From positions 18,272,501 through 18,336,500 of the forward strand of contig CATNEN010000039.1 in NCBI GenBank assembly GCA_950097015.1: DNA of 64,000 nucleotides. The letters are read 5' to 3'. A program made the translations under genes and the position numbers. The notes under the pieces are model-generated. The model was given only the letters and a program-made list of their open reading frames with translations. It ran no database searches and had not been told where the DNA came from. Positions 46,736 through 57,571 of the stretch are shown piece after piece. The stretch's first letter is position 1. Every line of letters starts with the position of its first letter. The stretch is from Macrostomum hystrix. Its lineage: Eukaryota; Platyhelminthes; Macrostomidae.

Positions 46736-47192
46736 AATTATCCCCTCACGTAACTGATTATCCCATCGGGTGACCTCTTGTCCCCTCACTTTACTGAATA
46801 TCCCATCGGGTGACCTCTTGTCCCCTCACGTAGCTGATTATCCCATCGGGTGACCTCTTGTCCCCTCACGTAGCTGATTATCCCATCGGATGACCTATTG
46901 TCCCCTCGGATGACCTATTGTCCCCTCACGTAGCTGATTATCCCATCGGATGACCTATTGTCCCCTCGGATGACCTATTGTCCCCTCGGATGACCTATTG
47001 TCCCCTCACGTAGCTGATTATCCCATCGGGTGACCTCTTGTCCCCTCACGTAGCTGATTATCCCATCGGATGACCTATTGTCCCCTCGGATGACCTATTG
47101 TCCCCTCACGTAGCTGATTATCCCATCGGATGACCTATTGTCTCCTCACGTAGCTGATTATCCCATCGGATGACCTATTGTACCCTCAAGTA
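46736..47192. repeat. Minisatellite, 40-bp unit with 20-bp sub-unit
   Basis: The unit 'tcccatcgggtgacctcttg' plus 'tcccctcacgtagctgatta' (40 bp) is repeated about nine times, with extra 20-bp half-units 'tcccctcggatgacctattg'. It ends about 90 bases before the first readable NSUN5 exon, so it occupies the expected promoter or first intron. Confidence 0.93.
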
Positions 47193-47280
47193 TAATCCCC
47201 TTAAGTAAATCAAAATCGCAGCTCTCGGAAACGATTGAGCTCATAAAGCCAGTAAAAATGATCATATTTGCGCCTTTCAG

Positions 47281-49296
47281 CGGCGAATCGATTATCGGCA
47301 AGCTGGCAGGCTGCTAAAACTGGTTGTAACCGGTCGAAGTGGTCTCAAAGCTGCCCTGTACCGAACCGCAGCCAAAGCCACTGATGATTCCAATGGCAGC
47401 AGGCGACGCCGCATGCTGTGCGCTTTGGTCTGTCGGACTCTGCGAAATTTGCGCCAGTTGGAATCGACTCTAGCCTCCAATGAAGCCTCGGTGCTGAATG
47501 CTGTCACGGGCCAGCCTGTTCATTCTCGTCTACCGTCCAGATACGAATGCCTGGTGCAAGCCTGCGACCTGCTCTCTGCGCCTCGTCGACTTCTCGGACG
47601 TCGTCGACTTGCCGGCGGCGTTAACTCTGAATTAGCCAGCCGTCTTAGTAAAATTACAGCTTCCATCGTTGAAGCTGCCACTTCCAGTTGCCAGCAGCCG
47701 CCTTTGCCGCGCTATGCTCGAATCAATCGCCTACTGGCTCAGCCCGCTGATGTCTTCGCTCGTCTAGCCGCTGACGGCTTTGTCGCCGTCGAGCCAGACT
47801 ATAGGACAGTTTCTACCATAGACAGTGTGGACAACTTGACAACTGGGCGCTACCTGAAGACTGACCTGCACGTGCCAGATTTGTTGACATTCGCGGCTTG
47901 TGATTCAGCTCGACTAGCTGTACATCCGCTTGTCACTAGCGGCGCACTCTGCCTGGTGGACAAAGCCAGCTGCCTTCCGCCAGTGTGTCTGCGACCTCCG
48001 CCAGGTGCTTGGGTTCTGGACGCCTGCGCGGCGCCTGGAAATAAAACTCTTCAACTGGCTGACATGGTTGGCCCAGCTGGTCGGGTTCTGGCTGTTGACA
48101 GGGACACTCGGCGATTTGGCGATCTGCGGCGACGCCTGACCGCCATGGGTGCGGCTGATCGAGTGAAATTCCTGCGATGCGACTGCCTAGAACTGGGTGA
48201 CAGGCTCAGTCTGAGATGCCGCGAGCGGATCACCCACATTCTGGTGCGATTCCTGCTTCGATTCTGTTTGTCCATTTTGTCTTGTTTTGCTTTGTCGTTT
48301 AATTGTTTGCTCCATGTCTCGACATTGCCCCAGGTGGATCCCAGCTGTTCTGGGTCCGGTTTGACAGCTCGCAGTGTTGAACGGCAGACTCTGGACGATG
48401 GCTTAGACAACGACTCAGATCCGGCTAAAGAAGAGCAACGCTTAGAATCCTTGGCTAACTTTCAGGTTAGCTTTGAAGCTTTTGTTAGAATATTAACAGA
48501 AAGTGTGAGCCAATCAGAAAGTGAGAATGGATTGATAGCGAAACGTGTGAGCCAATCAGAAGGTGAGAAGGGAGTGTGAACAAAAAGTGTGAGCCAATCA
48601 GAAGGTGAGAAGGGAGTGTGAACAAAAAGTGTGAGCCAATCAGAAGGTGAGAAGGGAATAAAAGCGAATCGTGTGAGCCAATCAGAATGCAAGCGAAAGT
48701 ATGAGCCAATCACGAGACAGGAAGGATCGAAATAAAAGCAGAACGTGTAAGCCAATCAGAATGCTTGAAGGGAATAGGAGCGGAAAATGTGAGCCGATCA
48801 GAAAAGAGTAACGGAATATAAATGGAAACTTGTGAGCCAATCAGAAGGCAGAATGGTAATTCTGGTAATAATGGTAATTCGCCACGATACAACTGTACAC
48901 TGTACAAAATTTTCGGCGCAGGCAATGGTTCTTCGCTCGGCTCTGTCCGACTATCCCTACGCTAGTCGAGTCGTCTACTCAACCTGCTCGGTGCATCAAC
49001 GCGAAAATGAAGCCGTAGTGAAAGAGCTGGCCGATAATTTCGCCAATCGCGGCTGGCGTCTAACCAGACTGATGAAATCCAGCTGGCCAACCAGAGGTTT
49101 GAATTCTCCCCTCTTTGCCAACGGTGACATGTGCCTCCGAGCTGGACCGGAGACGGACAGAACTGGCGGCTTCTTTGTAGCCTGCTTTGTGCGGGACAGC
49201 GTTAAGCCAGTGACTGCTAGATTGTTTGGCATTCAGAAGGCCGGCGCTTTCGGTTCTAACGCCGGTCGGCGACAGAAACGACGTCGAAGACCTTAA
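47281..49296 (+). CDS. NSUN5: NSUN5 homologue (28S rRNA cytosine-C5 methyltransferase)
   Basis: Exons are read as 47281-48243, 48334-48465 and 48922-49296. The protein methylates a cytosine of large-subunit rRNA in the nucleolus using S-adenosylmethionine. Diagnostic segments are RSGLKAALY (family N-terminal region), LPRYARINRLL, LVDKASCLPPVC, the SAM-binding DACAAPGNKTLQLA, the motif-IV DPSCSGSG, the catalytic YSTCSVHQRENEAVV and the ending CLRAGPETDRTGGFFVA. The frame is open from an acceptor-like TTTCAG at 47,280, before the first in-frame ATG at 47,413. Family similarity already starts upstream of that ATG, so the initiator codon must lie in an exon I cannot identify or be supplied by trans-splicing. 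Intron 2 contains a minisatellite. The C-terminus is a basic tail (RRQKRRRRP). Confidence 0.92.
48495..48850. repeat. Minisatellite in NSUN5 intron 2 with CCAAT motif, about 42-bp unit
   Basis: Seven or eight copies of 'gtgtgagccaatcagaaggt' plus 'gagaagggagtgtgaacaaa', increasingly diverged to the right. Every unit carries CCAATCA. A shorter relative occurs at 49,380-49,560 behind the gene. Confidence 0.9.
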
Positions 49297-49374
49297 ACCA
49301 GGGGTCGGCAAACTTATTAATGTGCGGGCCACGCAGAGAACCTAAAAGACGACAGCGGGCCGCATTAACTGGAG

Positions 49375-49560
49375 GGATATGAGAAAGGGGAGAGATGAGA
49401 CGCAGGATAGACAGGGAGAGATGAGATGAGATGAGGACGTGTAAGCCAATCAGAATGCTGGAAGGGAATAGGAGTGGAAAATGTGAGCATTGGTGAGAGA
49501 TGAGACAGGGAGAGATGAGACAGGGAGAGATGCGACAGGGAGAGATGAGACATGGTACTG
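49375..49560. repeat. Degenerate repeat: GAGATGAGACAGG units and a CCAAT-type unit
   Basis: Copies of 'gagatgagacagg' flank one block (about 49,438-49,490) related to the intron 2 minisatellite of NSUN5 (gtaagccaatcagaatgctg). The whole segment is bordered by 'aggggtcggcaaactt' and the near-reverse complement 'gtcggagtttgccgacacct', so it may be a small inverted-repeat element (about 49,300-49,645). Confidence 0.65.
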
Positions 49561-49706
49561 TAGGTGTCGGAAGGGGCAACGGGCCGGATTTGGGAGCTTC
49601 GAGGGCCACATCTGGCCCGCGGGTCGGAGTTTGCCGACACCTGCCTTAAACTAACAAAGTCTAGTTTTCCAACTGCATTTTCAAATTGACTGTTTGACAA
49701 TTGACA

Positions 49707-49712
49707 AATAAA
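49707..49712 (+). terminator. Possible polyadenylation signal of NSUN5
   Basis: AATAAA about 410 bases after the stop, beyond the repeat element. No closer signal was found. Confidence 0.45.
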
Positions 49713-49954
49713 ACTGTTGGCTTCCTGGTGCGCGATATTTGTGATTAAAATCTAGAAGCAGAATTCTGAATTTCATTTCTTTTTAAGCAATGTCAAAATC
49801 AGCAAGCTTGATAAAAAAAGAAAGGAGCCTGACTCTATGGATAAGCAACTTATAGGAATTAACTAGTCTACTTTGATAAGGTAATGCATTCCTTAGCACG
49901 AGCTCACATTTGTCCGATTTGCAATGTTAGTTAACCTTTGACATCCACTTGACA

Positions 49955-52900
49955 GAGTTTAGATAATCCAGTTTGACATAATATAGATAATCCACTTGAC
50001 AGGGTTTAGATAATCCAGTTTGACACAATCTATATAATCCACTTGACAGTTTTGATAATCCAGTTTGACATAATCTAGATAATCCACTTGACAGTTTTGA
50101 TAATCCAGTTTGACATAATCTAGATAATCCACTTGACAGTTTTGATAATCCAGTTTGACATAATCTAGATAATCCACTTGACAGTTTTGATAATCCAGTT
50201 TGACATAATCTAGATAATCCACTTGACAGTTTTGATAATCCAGTTTGACATAATCTAGATAATCCACTTGACAGTTTTGATAATCCAGTTTGACATAATC
50301 TAGATAATCCACTTGACAGTTTTGATAATCCAGTTTGACATAATCTAGATAATCCACTTGACAGTTTTGATAATCCAGTTTGACATAATCTAGATAATCC
50401 ACTTGACAGTTTTGATAATCCAGTTTGACATAATATAGATAATCCACTTGACAGAGTTTAGATAATCCAGTTTGACATAATATAGATAATCCACTTGACA
50501 GTTTTGATAATCCAGTTTGACATAATATAGATAATCCACTTGACAGTTTTGATAATCCAGTTTGACACAATCTATATAATCCACTTGACAGTTTTGATAA
50601 TCCAGTTTGACATAATCTAGATAATCCACTTGACAGTTTTGATAATCCAGTTTGACATAATATAGATAATCCACTTGACAGAGTTTAGATAATCCAGTTT
50701 GACATAATATAGATAATCCACTTGACAGTTTAGATAATCCAGTTTGACATAATATAGATAATCCACTTGACAGAGTTTAGATAATCCAGTTTGACATAAT
50801 ATAGATAATCCACTTGACAGTTTTGATAATCCAGTTTGACATAATATAGATAATCCACTTGACAGAGTTTAGATAATCCAGTTTGACACAATCTAGATAA
50901 TCCACTTGACAGAGTTTAGATAATCCAGTTTGACATAATCTAGATAATCCACTTGACAGGGTTTAGATAATCCAGTTTGACATAATATAGATAATCCACT
51001 TGACAGAGTTTAGATAATCCAGTTTGACACAATCTAGATAATCCACTTGACAGAGTTTAGATAATCCAGTTTGACATAATCTAGATAATCCACTTGACAG
51101 GGTTTAGATAATCCAGTTTGACATAATCTAGATAATCCACTTGACAGGGTTTAGATAATCCAGTTTGACATAATATAGATAATCCACTTGACAGTTTTGA
51201 TAATCCAGTTTGACACAATCTATATAATCCACTTGACAGTTTTGATAATCCAGTTTGACATAATATAGATAATCCACTTGACAGTTTTGATAATCCAGTT
51301 TGACACAATCTATATAATCCACTTGACAGTTTAGATAATCCAGTTTGACATAATATAGATAATCCACTTGACAGTTTTGATAATCCAGTTTGACATAATA
51401 TAGATAATCCACTTGACAGAGTTTAGATAATCCAGTTTGACATAATATAGATAATCCACTTGACAGTTTTGATAATCCAGTTTGACATAATCTAGATAAT
51501 CCACTTGACAGGGTTTAGATAATCCAGTTTGACATAATCTAGATAATCCACTTGACAGGGTTTATAGAATTCAGTTTGACATAATCTAGATAATCCACTT
51601 GACAGGGTTTACAGAATTCAGTTTGACATAATCTAGATAATCCACTTGACAGGGTTTATAGAATTCAGTTTGACATAATCTAGATAATCCACTTGACAGG
51701 GTTTATAGAATCCAGTTTGACATAATCTAGATAATCCACTTGACAGAGTTTAGATAATCCAGTTTGACACAATCTAGATAATCCACTTGACAGAGTTTAG
51801 ATAATCCAGTTTGACACAATCTAGATAATCCACTTGACAGAGTTTAGATAATCCAGTTTGACATAATATAGATAATCCACTTGACAGTTTTGATAATCCA
51901 GTTTGACATAATATAGATAATCCACTTGACAGAGTTTAGATAATCCAGTTTGACATAATATAGATAATCCACTTGACAGTTTTGATAATCCAGTTTGACA
52001 TAATATAGATAATCCACTTGACAGAGTTTAGATAATCCAGTTTGACACAATCTAGATAATCCACTTGACAGAGTTTAGATAATCCAGTTTGACATAATCT
52101 AGATAATCCACTTGTCAGGGTTTAGATAATCCAGTTTGACATAATCTAGATAATCCACTTGACAGAGTTTAGATAATCCAGTTTGACACAATCTAGATAA
52201 TCCACTTGACAGAGTTTGGATAATCCAGTTTGACATAATCTAGATAATCCACTTGACAGAGTTTAGATAATCCAGTTTGACATAATCTAGATAATCCACT
52301 TGACAGGGTTTAGATAATCCAGTTTGACATAATCTAGATAATCCACTTGACAGGGTTTAGATAATCCAGTTTGACATAATCTAGATAATCCACTTGACAG
52401 AGTTTAGATAATCCAGTTTGACACAATCTAGATAATCCACTTGACAGAGTTTAGATAATCCAGTTTGACATAATCTAGATAATCCACTTGACAGGGTTTA
52501 GATAATCCAGTTTGACATAATCTAGATAATCCACTTGACAGGGTTTAGATAATCCAGTTTGACATAATATAGATAATCCACTTGACAGGGTTTAGATAAT
52601 CCAGTTTGACATAATCTAGATAATCCACTTGACAGAGTTTAGATAATCCAGTTTGACATAATCTAGATAATCCACTTGACAGGGTTTAGATAATCCAGTT
52701 TGACATAATCTAGATAATCCACTTGACAGGGTTTAGATAATCCAGTTTGACATAATCTAGATAATCCACTTGACAGAGTTTAGATAATCCAGTTTGACAC
52801 AATCTAGATAATCCACTTGACAGAGTTTAGATAATCCAGTTTGACATAATCTAGATAATCCACTTGACAGGGTTTAGATAATCCAGTTTGACATAATCTA

Positions 52901-53018
52901 GATAATCCACTTGACAGGGTTTAGATAATCCAGTTTGACATAATATAGATAATCCACTTGACAGGGTTTAGATAATCCAGTTTGACATAATCTAGATAAT
53001 CCACTTGACAGGGTTTAG
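49955..53018. repeat. 3-kb minisatellite, 45/47-bp dimeric unit
   Basis: About 65 copies of 'tagataatccacttgacagg' plus 'gtttagataatccagtttga' plus 'cataatc' (47 bp; 45-bp form with 'acagttttgataatcc'). The unit is itself a diverged dimer of about 23 bp (gataatcca-C/G-TTGACA). The left part (to about 50,650) is enriched in the 45-bp form, which leaves minus-strand frames open (CQVDYLDYVKLDYQN); these are not genes. It ends 44 bases before the TMEM116 ATG. Confidence 0.97.
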
Positions 53019-53061
53019 GTATTAAATATCGGAACCTCACAAGTTTGCAGCCAATGCGGCC

Positions 53062-55309
53062 ATGTCTCAGCAGTTGGAGTATTTCCAGCCAATCAACGTC
53101 ACAGCTTACCGGTCGCTGTCCGAGCAGCAGCTGCGGATCCTCTCCTACCTGGACTGCGGCTTCGGCTCCTTGTCCATACTGGCATGCGCAGCTCTCGTTG
53201 GCGCCGCCATCGCCCGTGGCCGCCTCCGTCATCCCGAAGTCTATCCTGTCGTGCACCTGTCTATGGCAGATCTGTTGGCCACCACCTGCCTGTTAGTTAG
53301 CGCTGGCCTGCACCTCACTGGTCACAATGGCAGCCAGCCTTCTCTGCTGTGCGCCTACGCCACCGGTGCCACCACCGCCCTGTTTGTCTGCAGCTTCGGC
53401 CTCACACTGGCCTACGCTTATCAGGTGCGACCTGAACTGACAACTCATAGCCTCTCTTTATTCATTAATTCTTTCCAGCGCATTCTATCTACTCATCTTA
53501 ATATTTCTCTCTTATTCTTTCTCCCCTCTATCATTCTTTCCCCCCACTCCCACATTTTTTATTCCACTCCCTCATTCTTCCCCCACTCCCTCATTCTTCC
53601 CCAACTCCCTCATTCTCCCCCCCAATCCCTCATTCTTCCCCCACTCCCCCATTCCCCCCCACTCCCTCATTCTTCCCCCACTCCCTCATTCTCCCCCCCA
53701 CTCCCTCATTCTTTCCCTCACTCCCTCATTCTTCCCCCCACTCCCTCATTCTTTCCCTCACTCCCTCATTCTTCCCCCCACTCCCTCATTCTTTCCCTCA
53801 CTCCCTCATTCTTTCTCCCACTCCCTCATTCTTTCTCCCACTCCCTCATTCTTTCTCCCACTCCCTCATTCTTTCTCCCACTCCCTCATTCTTCCCCCCA
53901 CTCCCTCATTCTTTCCCTCACTCCCTCATTCTTCCCCCCACTCCCTCATTCTTTCTCCCACTCCCTCATTCTTTCTCCCACTCCCTCATTCTTTCTCCCA
54001 CTCCCTCATTCTTTCTCCCACTCCCTCATTCTTTCTCCCACTCCCTCATTCTTTCTCCCACTCCCTCATTTTTTCTCCCACTCCCTCATTCTTTCTCCCA
54101 CTCCCTCATTCTTTCTCTCTCAGTATTTCTCTCTTTCCCAGATTCTTTCGTCCCATCCCGTCTTTTTTATCTCTTTCATCCGTCTTTCTCCCACTTCCTC
54201 ATTCTTTCTCCCCTCTCTGATTATCTCCCCCATCCGGTTTTCTTTCTGCCCCTCCCTCAGCTGTGCATACTGATTCAATCACTTTAAAATCGCGCCTATC
54301 AATGGCCAACAACCTCAAGGTCTACCTGCGCCAACGAGCCGCCGCGCAAATCGCCGTAGAGGGCTACGTTTCCGGTAGAGTCGTCGGCGGCGGAGGCGGC
54401 GACAGCGACGGCGACGGCAGCTCCGGCATCGCCAGCCTTGAGGACGGGCACTGGAAAGCTCTGACAGCTATCGGCCTGGCCTGGGCTCTGCCGATGATTG
54501 GCGAGGCCGGCTTACTGACCGCTGCCTCGGTCCACTGGTCCTCCACGTCTGGATCAGCTGACGGCGGCGTCGTGTGCAGCAGCTGCTTACCCATATTTCG
54601 ATTCGATCAGGATCCCTGCTGGGAGACCGATCCTAAGAGGACCGACCGTCGAATGTGAGATAACAGATTTTATAGTCTTTGTGTGTGATTGGTCAATCTT
54701 TGTATATGATTGGTCAGTCTTTGTTTGTGATTGGTAGTTTTCAGTCTTCGTCTGTAATTGGTCAGTTTCAGTCTTTGTCTGTGATTGGTCAGTTACAGTC
54801 TTTGTCAATGATTGGTCAGTTTCAGTCTTTCAGTCCATTCCCCTCGCAGGTGGCTAAAGCTGGCCTTCCTAATCCCCCTGCTATGTGTACTGCTGAGCAG
54901 TTGCTGTCTCTACTGGCTGGCTGTGCACCATCGGGACCTGCGCGATCGCCGACTCGGCAGCCTGACCGCTGCAAACGCCGAAGCCAGACGGCGAATGCGT
55001 CGCCGAGTTGCCCTATTCATCGGCGTGTTCTTCGCCTGCTGGGGCCCGACCTTTGTCCTGGGCAGTCTCAGCCTGGCCATTCACTCCGAGACCGCGGCCG
55101 ATTTCTACTGGCTGTACATCCTACAGGCTGTCACTGCGCCTCTACAGGGCCTTCTTAATAGCGTCGTCTATGGCTGGCAACGGCGGGCATTCCTTCGCTC
55201 CCTGCTGCAACAGCTGCCGCGACGCGTCTCCTTGGCCGGTTTCGGTGTCGGAGCCGGCGACACCAGCGGTCGCTACGCTTCTTATAACACTTTCGCCTAT
55301 TCCACTTAG
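53062..55309 (+). CDS. TMEM116: TMEM116 homologue (seven-helix membrane protein)
   Basis: Exons are read as 53062-53424, about 54260-54654 and 54850-55309. The first exon gives helices 1-3 with the family motif HPEVYPVVHLSMADLLATTC. The last exon gives LAFLIPLLCVLLSSCCLYWL, RRRVALFIGVFFACWGPTFV and YILQAVTAPLQGLLNSVVYGW, matching the end of vertebrate TMEM116, a GPCR-like protein of poorly known function. The middle exon (LKVYLRQRAAAQIAVEGYVS, an inserted Gly/Asp loop, then LTAIGLAWALPMIGEAGLLT) fits the central helices and joins exon 3 in phase 2. The join of exon 1 (phase 0) to exon 2 at the CTCCCTCAG acceptor runs into TAA at about 54,282, so one base must be wrong there or the true splice site differs. 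AATAAA follows at 55,371. No classical DRY motif is seen. Confidence 0.85.
53575..54120. repeat. Pyrimidine-rich minisatellite in TMEM116 intron 1, 20-bp unit
   Basis: About 27 copies of 'tctcccactccctcattctt' and variants (cccccactccctcattcttc). It leaves the first exon's frame open through the intron by chance. Confidence 0.95.
54665..54840. repeat. Minisatellite in TMEM116 intron 2 with inverted CCAAT motif
   Basis: Seven or so copies of a 20-27-bp unit 'cagtctttgtctgtgattgg'. Each copy contains ATTGG (CCAAT on the other strand). Confidence 0.85.
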
Positions 55310-55370
55310 ATGCTGCTGCTATATAATAATTTAATTGCGTTTCATATTCAGAGCGAATGCTTTTTCTTTA

Positions 55371-55376
55371 AATAAA
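55371..55376 (+). terminator. Polyadenylation signal of TMEM116
   Basis: AATAAA 62 bases after the stop codon. Confidence 0.75.
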
Positions 55377-55464
55377 TGGCTGTCAATTTTGCTTTTGCCT
55401 CCTGCTCTGTTTTGTAGACTGATTTTGGTGCTTTGAAATAGCAGTGACTGTACGGGGTTTTAAG

Positions 55465-55995
55465 TGGCGGAGTTTGGGTAGGTGACTCTAGAAGTGGGGT
55501 GGTTAGAAGTGGCGGAGTTGGGGCGGGTGACTCTAGGGAGAGGTTAGAAGTGGCGGAGTTGGGGCGGGTGACTTTAGGGAGAGGTTAGAAGTGGTGGAGT
55601 TGGGGTGGGTGACTATAGGAAGGTGTTACAAGTGGCGGAGTTGGGGCGGGTGACTCTAGGGAGAGGTTAGAAGTGGCGGAGTTGGGGCGGGTGACTTTAG
55701 GGAGAGGTTAGAAGTGGTGGAGTTGGGGTGGGTGACTATAGGAAGGTGTTACAAGTGGCGGAGTTGGGGCGGGTGACTCTAGGGAGAGGTTAGAAGTGGC
55801 GGAGTTGGGGCGCGTGACTCTAGGGAGAGGTTAGAAGTGGCGGAGTTGAGGTGGGTGACTATAGGAAGGGGTTACAAGTGGCGGAGTTGAGGTGGGTGAC
55901 TATAGGAAGGGGTTACAAGTGGCGGAGTTGGGGCGGGTGACTCTTGGGAGAGGTTAGAAGTGGCGGAGTTGGGGTGGATGACTCCAGAAGTGGCG
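55465..55995. repeat. Minisatellite, about 41-bp unit, downstream of TMEM116
   Basis: About twelve copies of 'gttagaagtggcggagttgg' plus 'ggcgggtgactctagggaga' and the variant 'gactataggaaggtgttac'. Two variants alternate in places, hinting at a higher-order unit. Confidence 0.93.
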
Positions 55996-56780
55996 GACTG
56001 TACTTTTATTTGAACGAATGACAGATCTCCCGTTTTTTCGTGTCCTTTGTATCAGCCAGCCTTGTCCTCTCTTGTGCCTATTTATCACGCAAATCGATCA
56101 GGTAACGGTGGCAATTTTACTGCGCACAAGTCTTTCCGCTTTATTATTATAGTAGAAATAAAAATTGCTTATGTTATTGATTATATGAGTACATTTCGTT
56201 TTATTTTGTTTTACAACATTTCGAAAATTTAACTGGTGCTATTTTGATCTACCAGATGATTTTTATTCTTGAGATCAATTGTTTGTAGATAAGGTTTTAC
56301 TTGATTTTTAAAGTGCCTCAATAATACGAGTATACTCACATCTATGCATGCAGAACAAAGAAGATTAACTGTTGGTGTGCAATTTAGAGAAATAATACTG
56401 CCGAAAGTGTTCGACACCTTATTTCTTTATTATGTATTCGAGAATAATTTAAAGATAGTGCTAAATAACATTGACAGGAAAAGTACAAATATTAGAAGTT
56501 GTGTAATTAGGGCAGAAACAGAAAGAAAAATGCTATATAAACATATGATTTGCATGGCCGGAAAATTAACAATTAACCTTTGCTCCGCCGCCATGTGTGT
56601 CACGGTTATTTTAAGCTTGCGAAAATTGCCAACATAAAAGTAAAATTTCTAAATATACACATTTTATTAAACTGGGGCTACGAGTACATTATAACAGGGA
56701 CGGAATATAAGCTGTCGCTTACAAAAAGGTGTAAATAAATATAATTATAGTACTTTTACGATTATAAAGTATGACAAAAA
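55996..56780. other. No gene recognised
   Basis: AT-rich spacer between TMEM116 and CHD1L, which converge. Small open frames here show nothing recognisable. Confidence 0.45.
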
Positions 56781-56784
56781 ATTG

Positions 56785-57425
56785 AATGAGAAGTTTAGGG
56801 ATTTCAAAATGTCGGTGGAAATGGGATGAGAAGTTTAGGGATTTCAAAATGTCGGTGGAAATTGGATGAGAAGTTTAGGGATTTCAAAGTGTCGATGGAA
56901 ATGGGACGAGAAGTTTAGGGATTTCAAAATGTCGGTGGAAATGGGACGAGAAGTTTAGGGACTTCAAAATGTCGGTGGAAATGGGACGAGAAGTTTAGGG
57001 ACTTCAAAGTGTCGGTGGAAATGGGACGAGAAGTTTAGGGATTTCTAAGTGTCGATGGAAATGGGACGAGAAGTTTAGGGATTTCAAAATGTCGGTGGAA
57101 ATGGGACGAGAAGTTTAGGGACTTCAAAGTGTCGGTGGAAATGGGACGAGAAGTTAAGGGATTTCAAAATGTCGTTGGAAATGGGATGAGATTGAGAAGT
57201 TTAGGGATTTCAAAATGTCAATGGAAATGGGATGAGAAGTTTAGGGATTTCAAAGTGTCGTTGGAAATGGGATGAGAAGTTAAGGGATTTCAAAGTGTCG
57301 ATGGAAATGGGATGAGAAGATTAGCGATTTCAAAGTGTCTGTGGAAATGGGATGAGAAGTTAAGGGATTTCAAAATGTCGGTGGAAATGGGACGAGAAGT
57401 TTAGGGATTTCAAAGTGTCCAAATG
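56785..57425. repeat. Minisatellite, 40-bp unit, at the 3' end of CHD1L
   Basis: About 16 copies of 'gagaagtttagggatttcaa' plus 'aatgtcggtggaaatgggac'. It lies 150 bases downstream of the CHD1L stop codon, within or near its 3' untranslated region. Confidence 0.95.
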
Positions 57426-57571
57426 GTATAAAAGTTTAAAGGAATTAATCTGAGGAATAAGGCGTTAAGTGATTTAAAAGTCGGAGATTTAAAAAATCTA
57501 AGAAATGACACCTAATCTAGTCAAGTCAATATCATGTCATTTGAGTCTGAGCTCAGATCCACTCGATTTGG

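Noticed and set aside
49959-50570. Long minus-strand frame with repeats like VDYLDYVKLDYQN
   Set aside because: It arises from the 45-bp form of a minisatellite whose unit is a multiple of three. The frame breaks wherever 47-bp units occur, so there is no selection for coding.
49955-53018. CRISPR-like array
   Set aside because: Units are contiguous and similar throughout, with no unique spacers, and the DNA is animal.
53425-54273. Extension of the TMEM116 first exon through serine/proline/leucine repeats
   Set aside because: This is the pyrimidine-rich intron. A good donor (CAGGTGCGA) precedes it and the family sequence resumes only after it.
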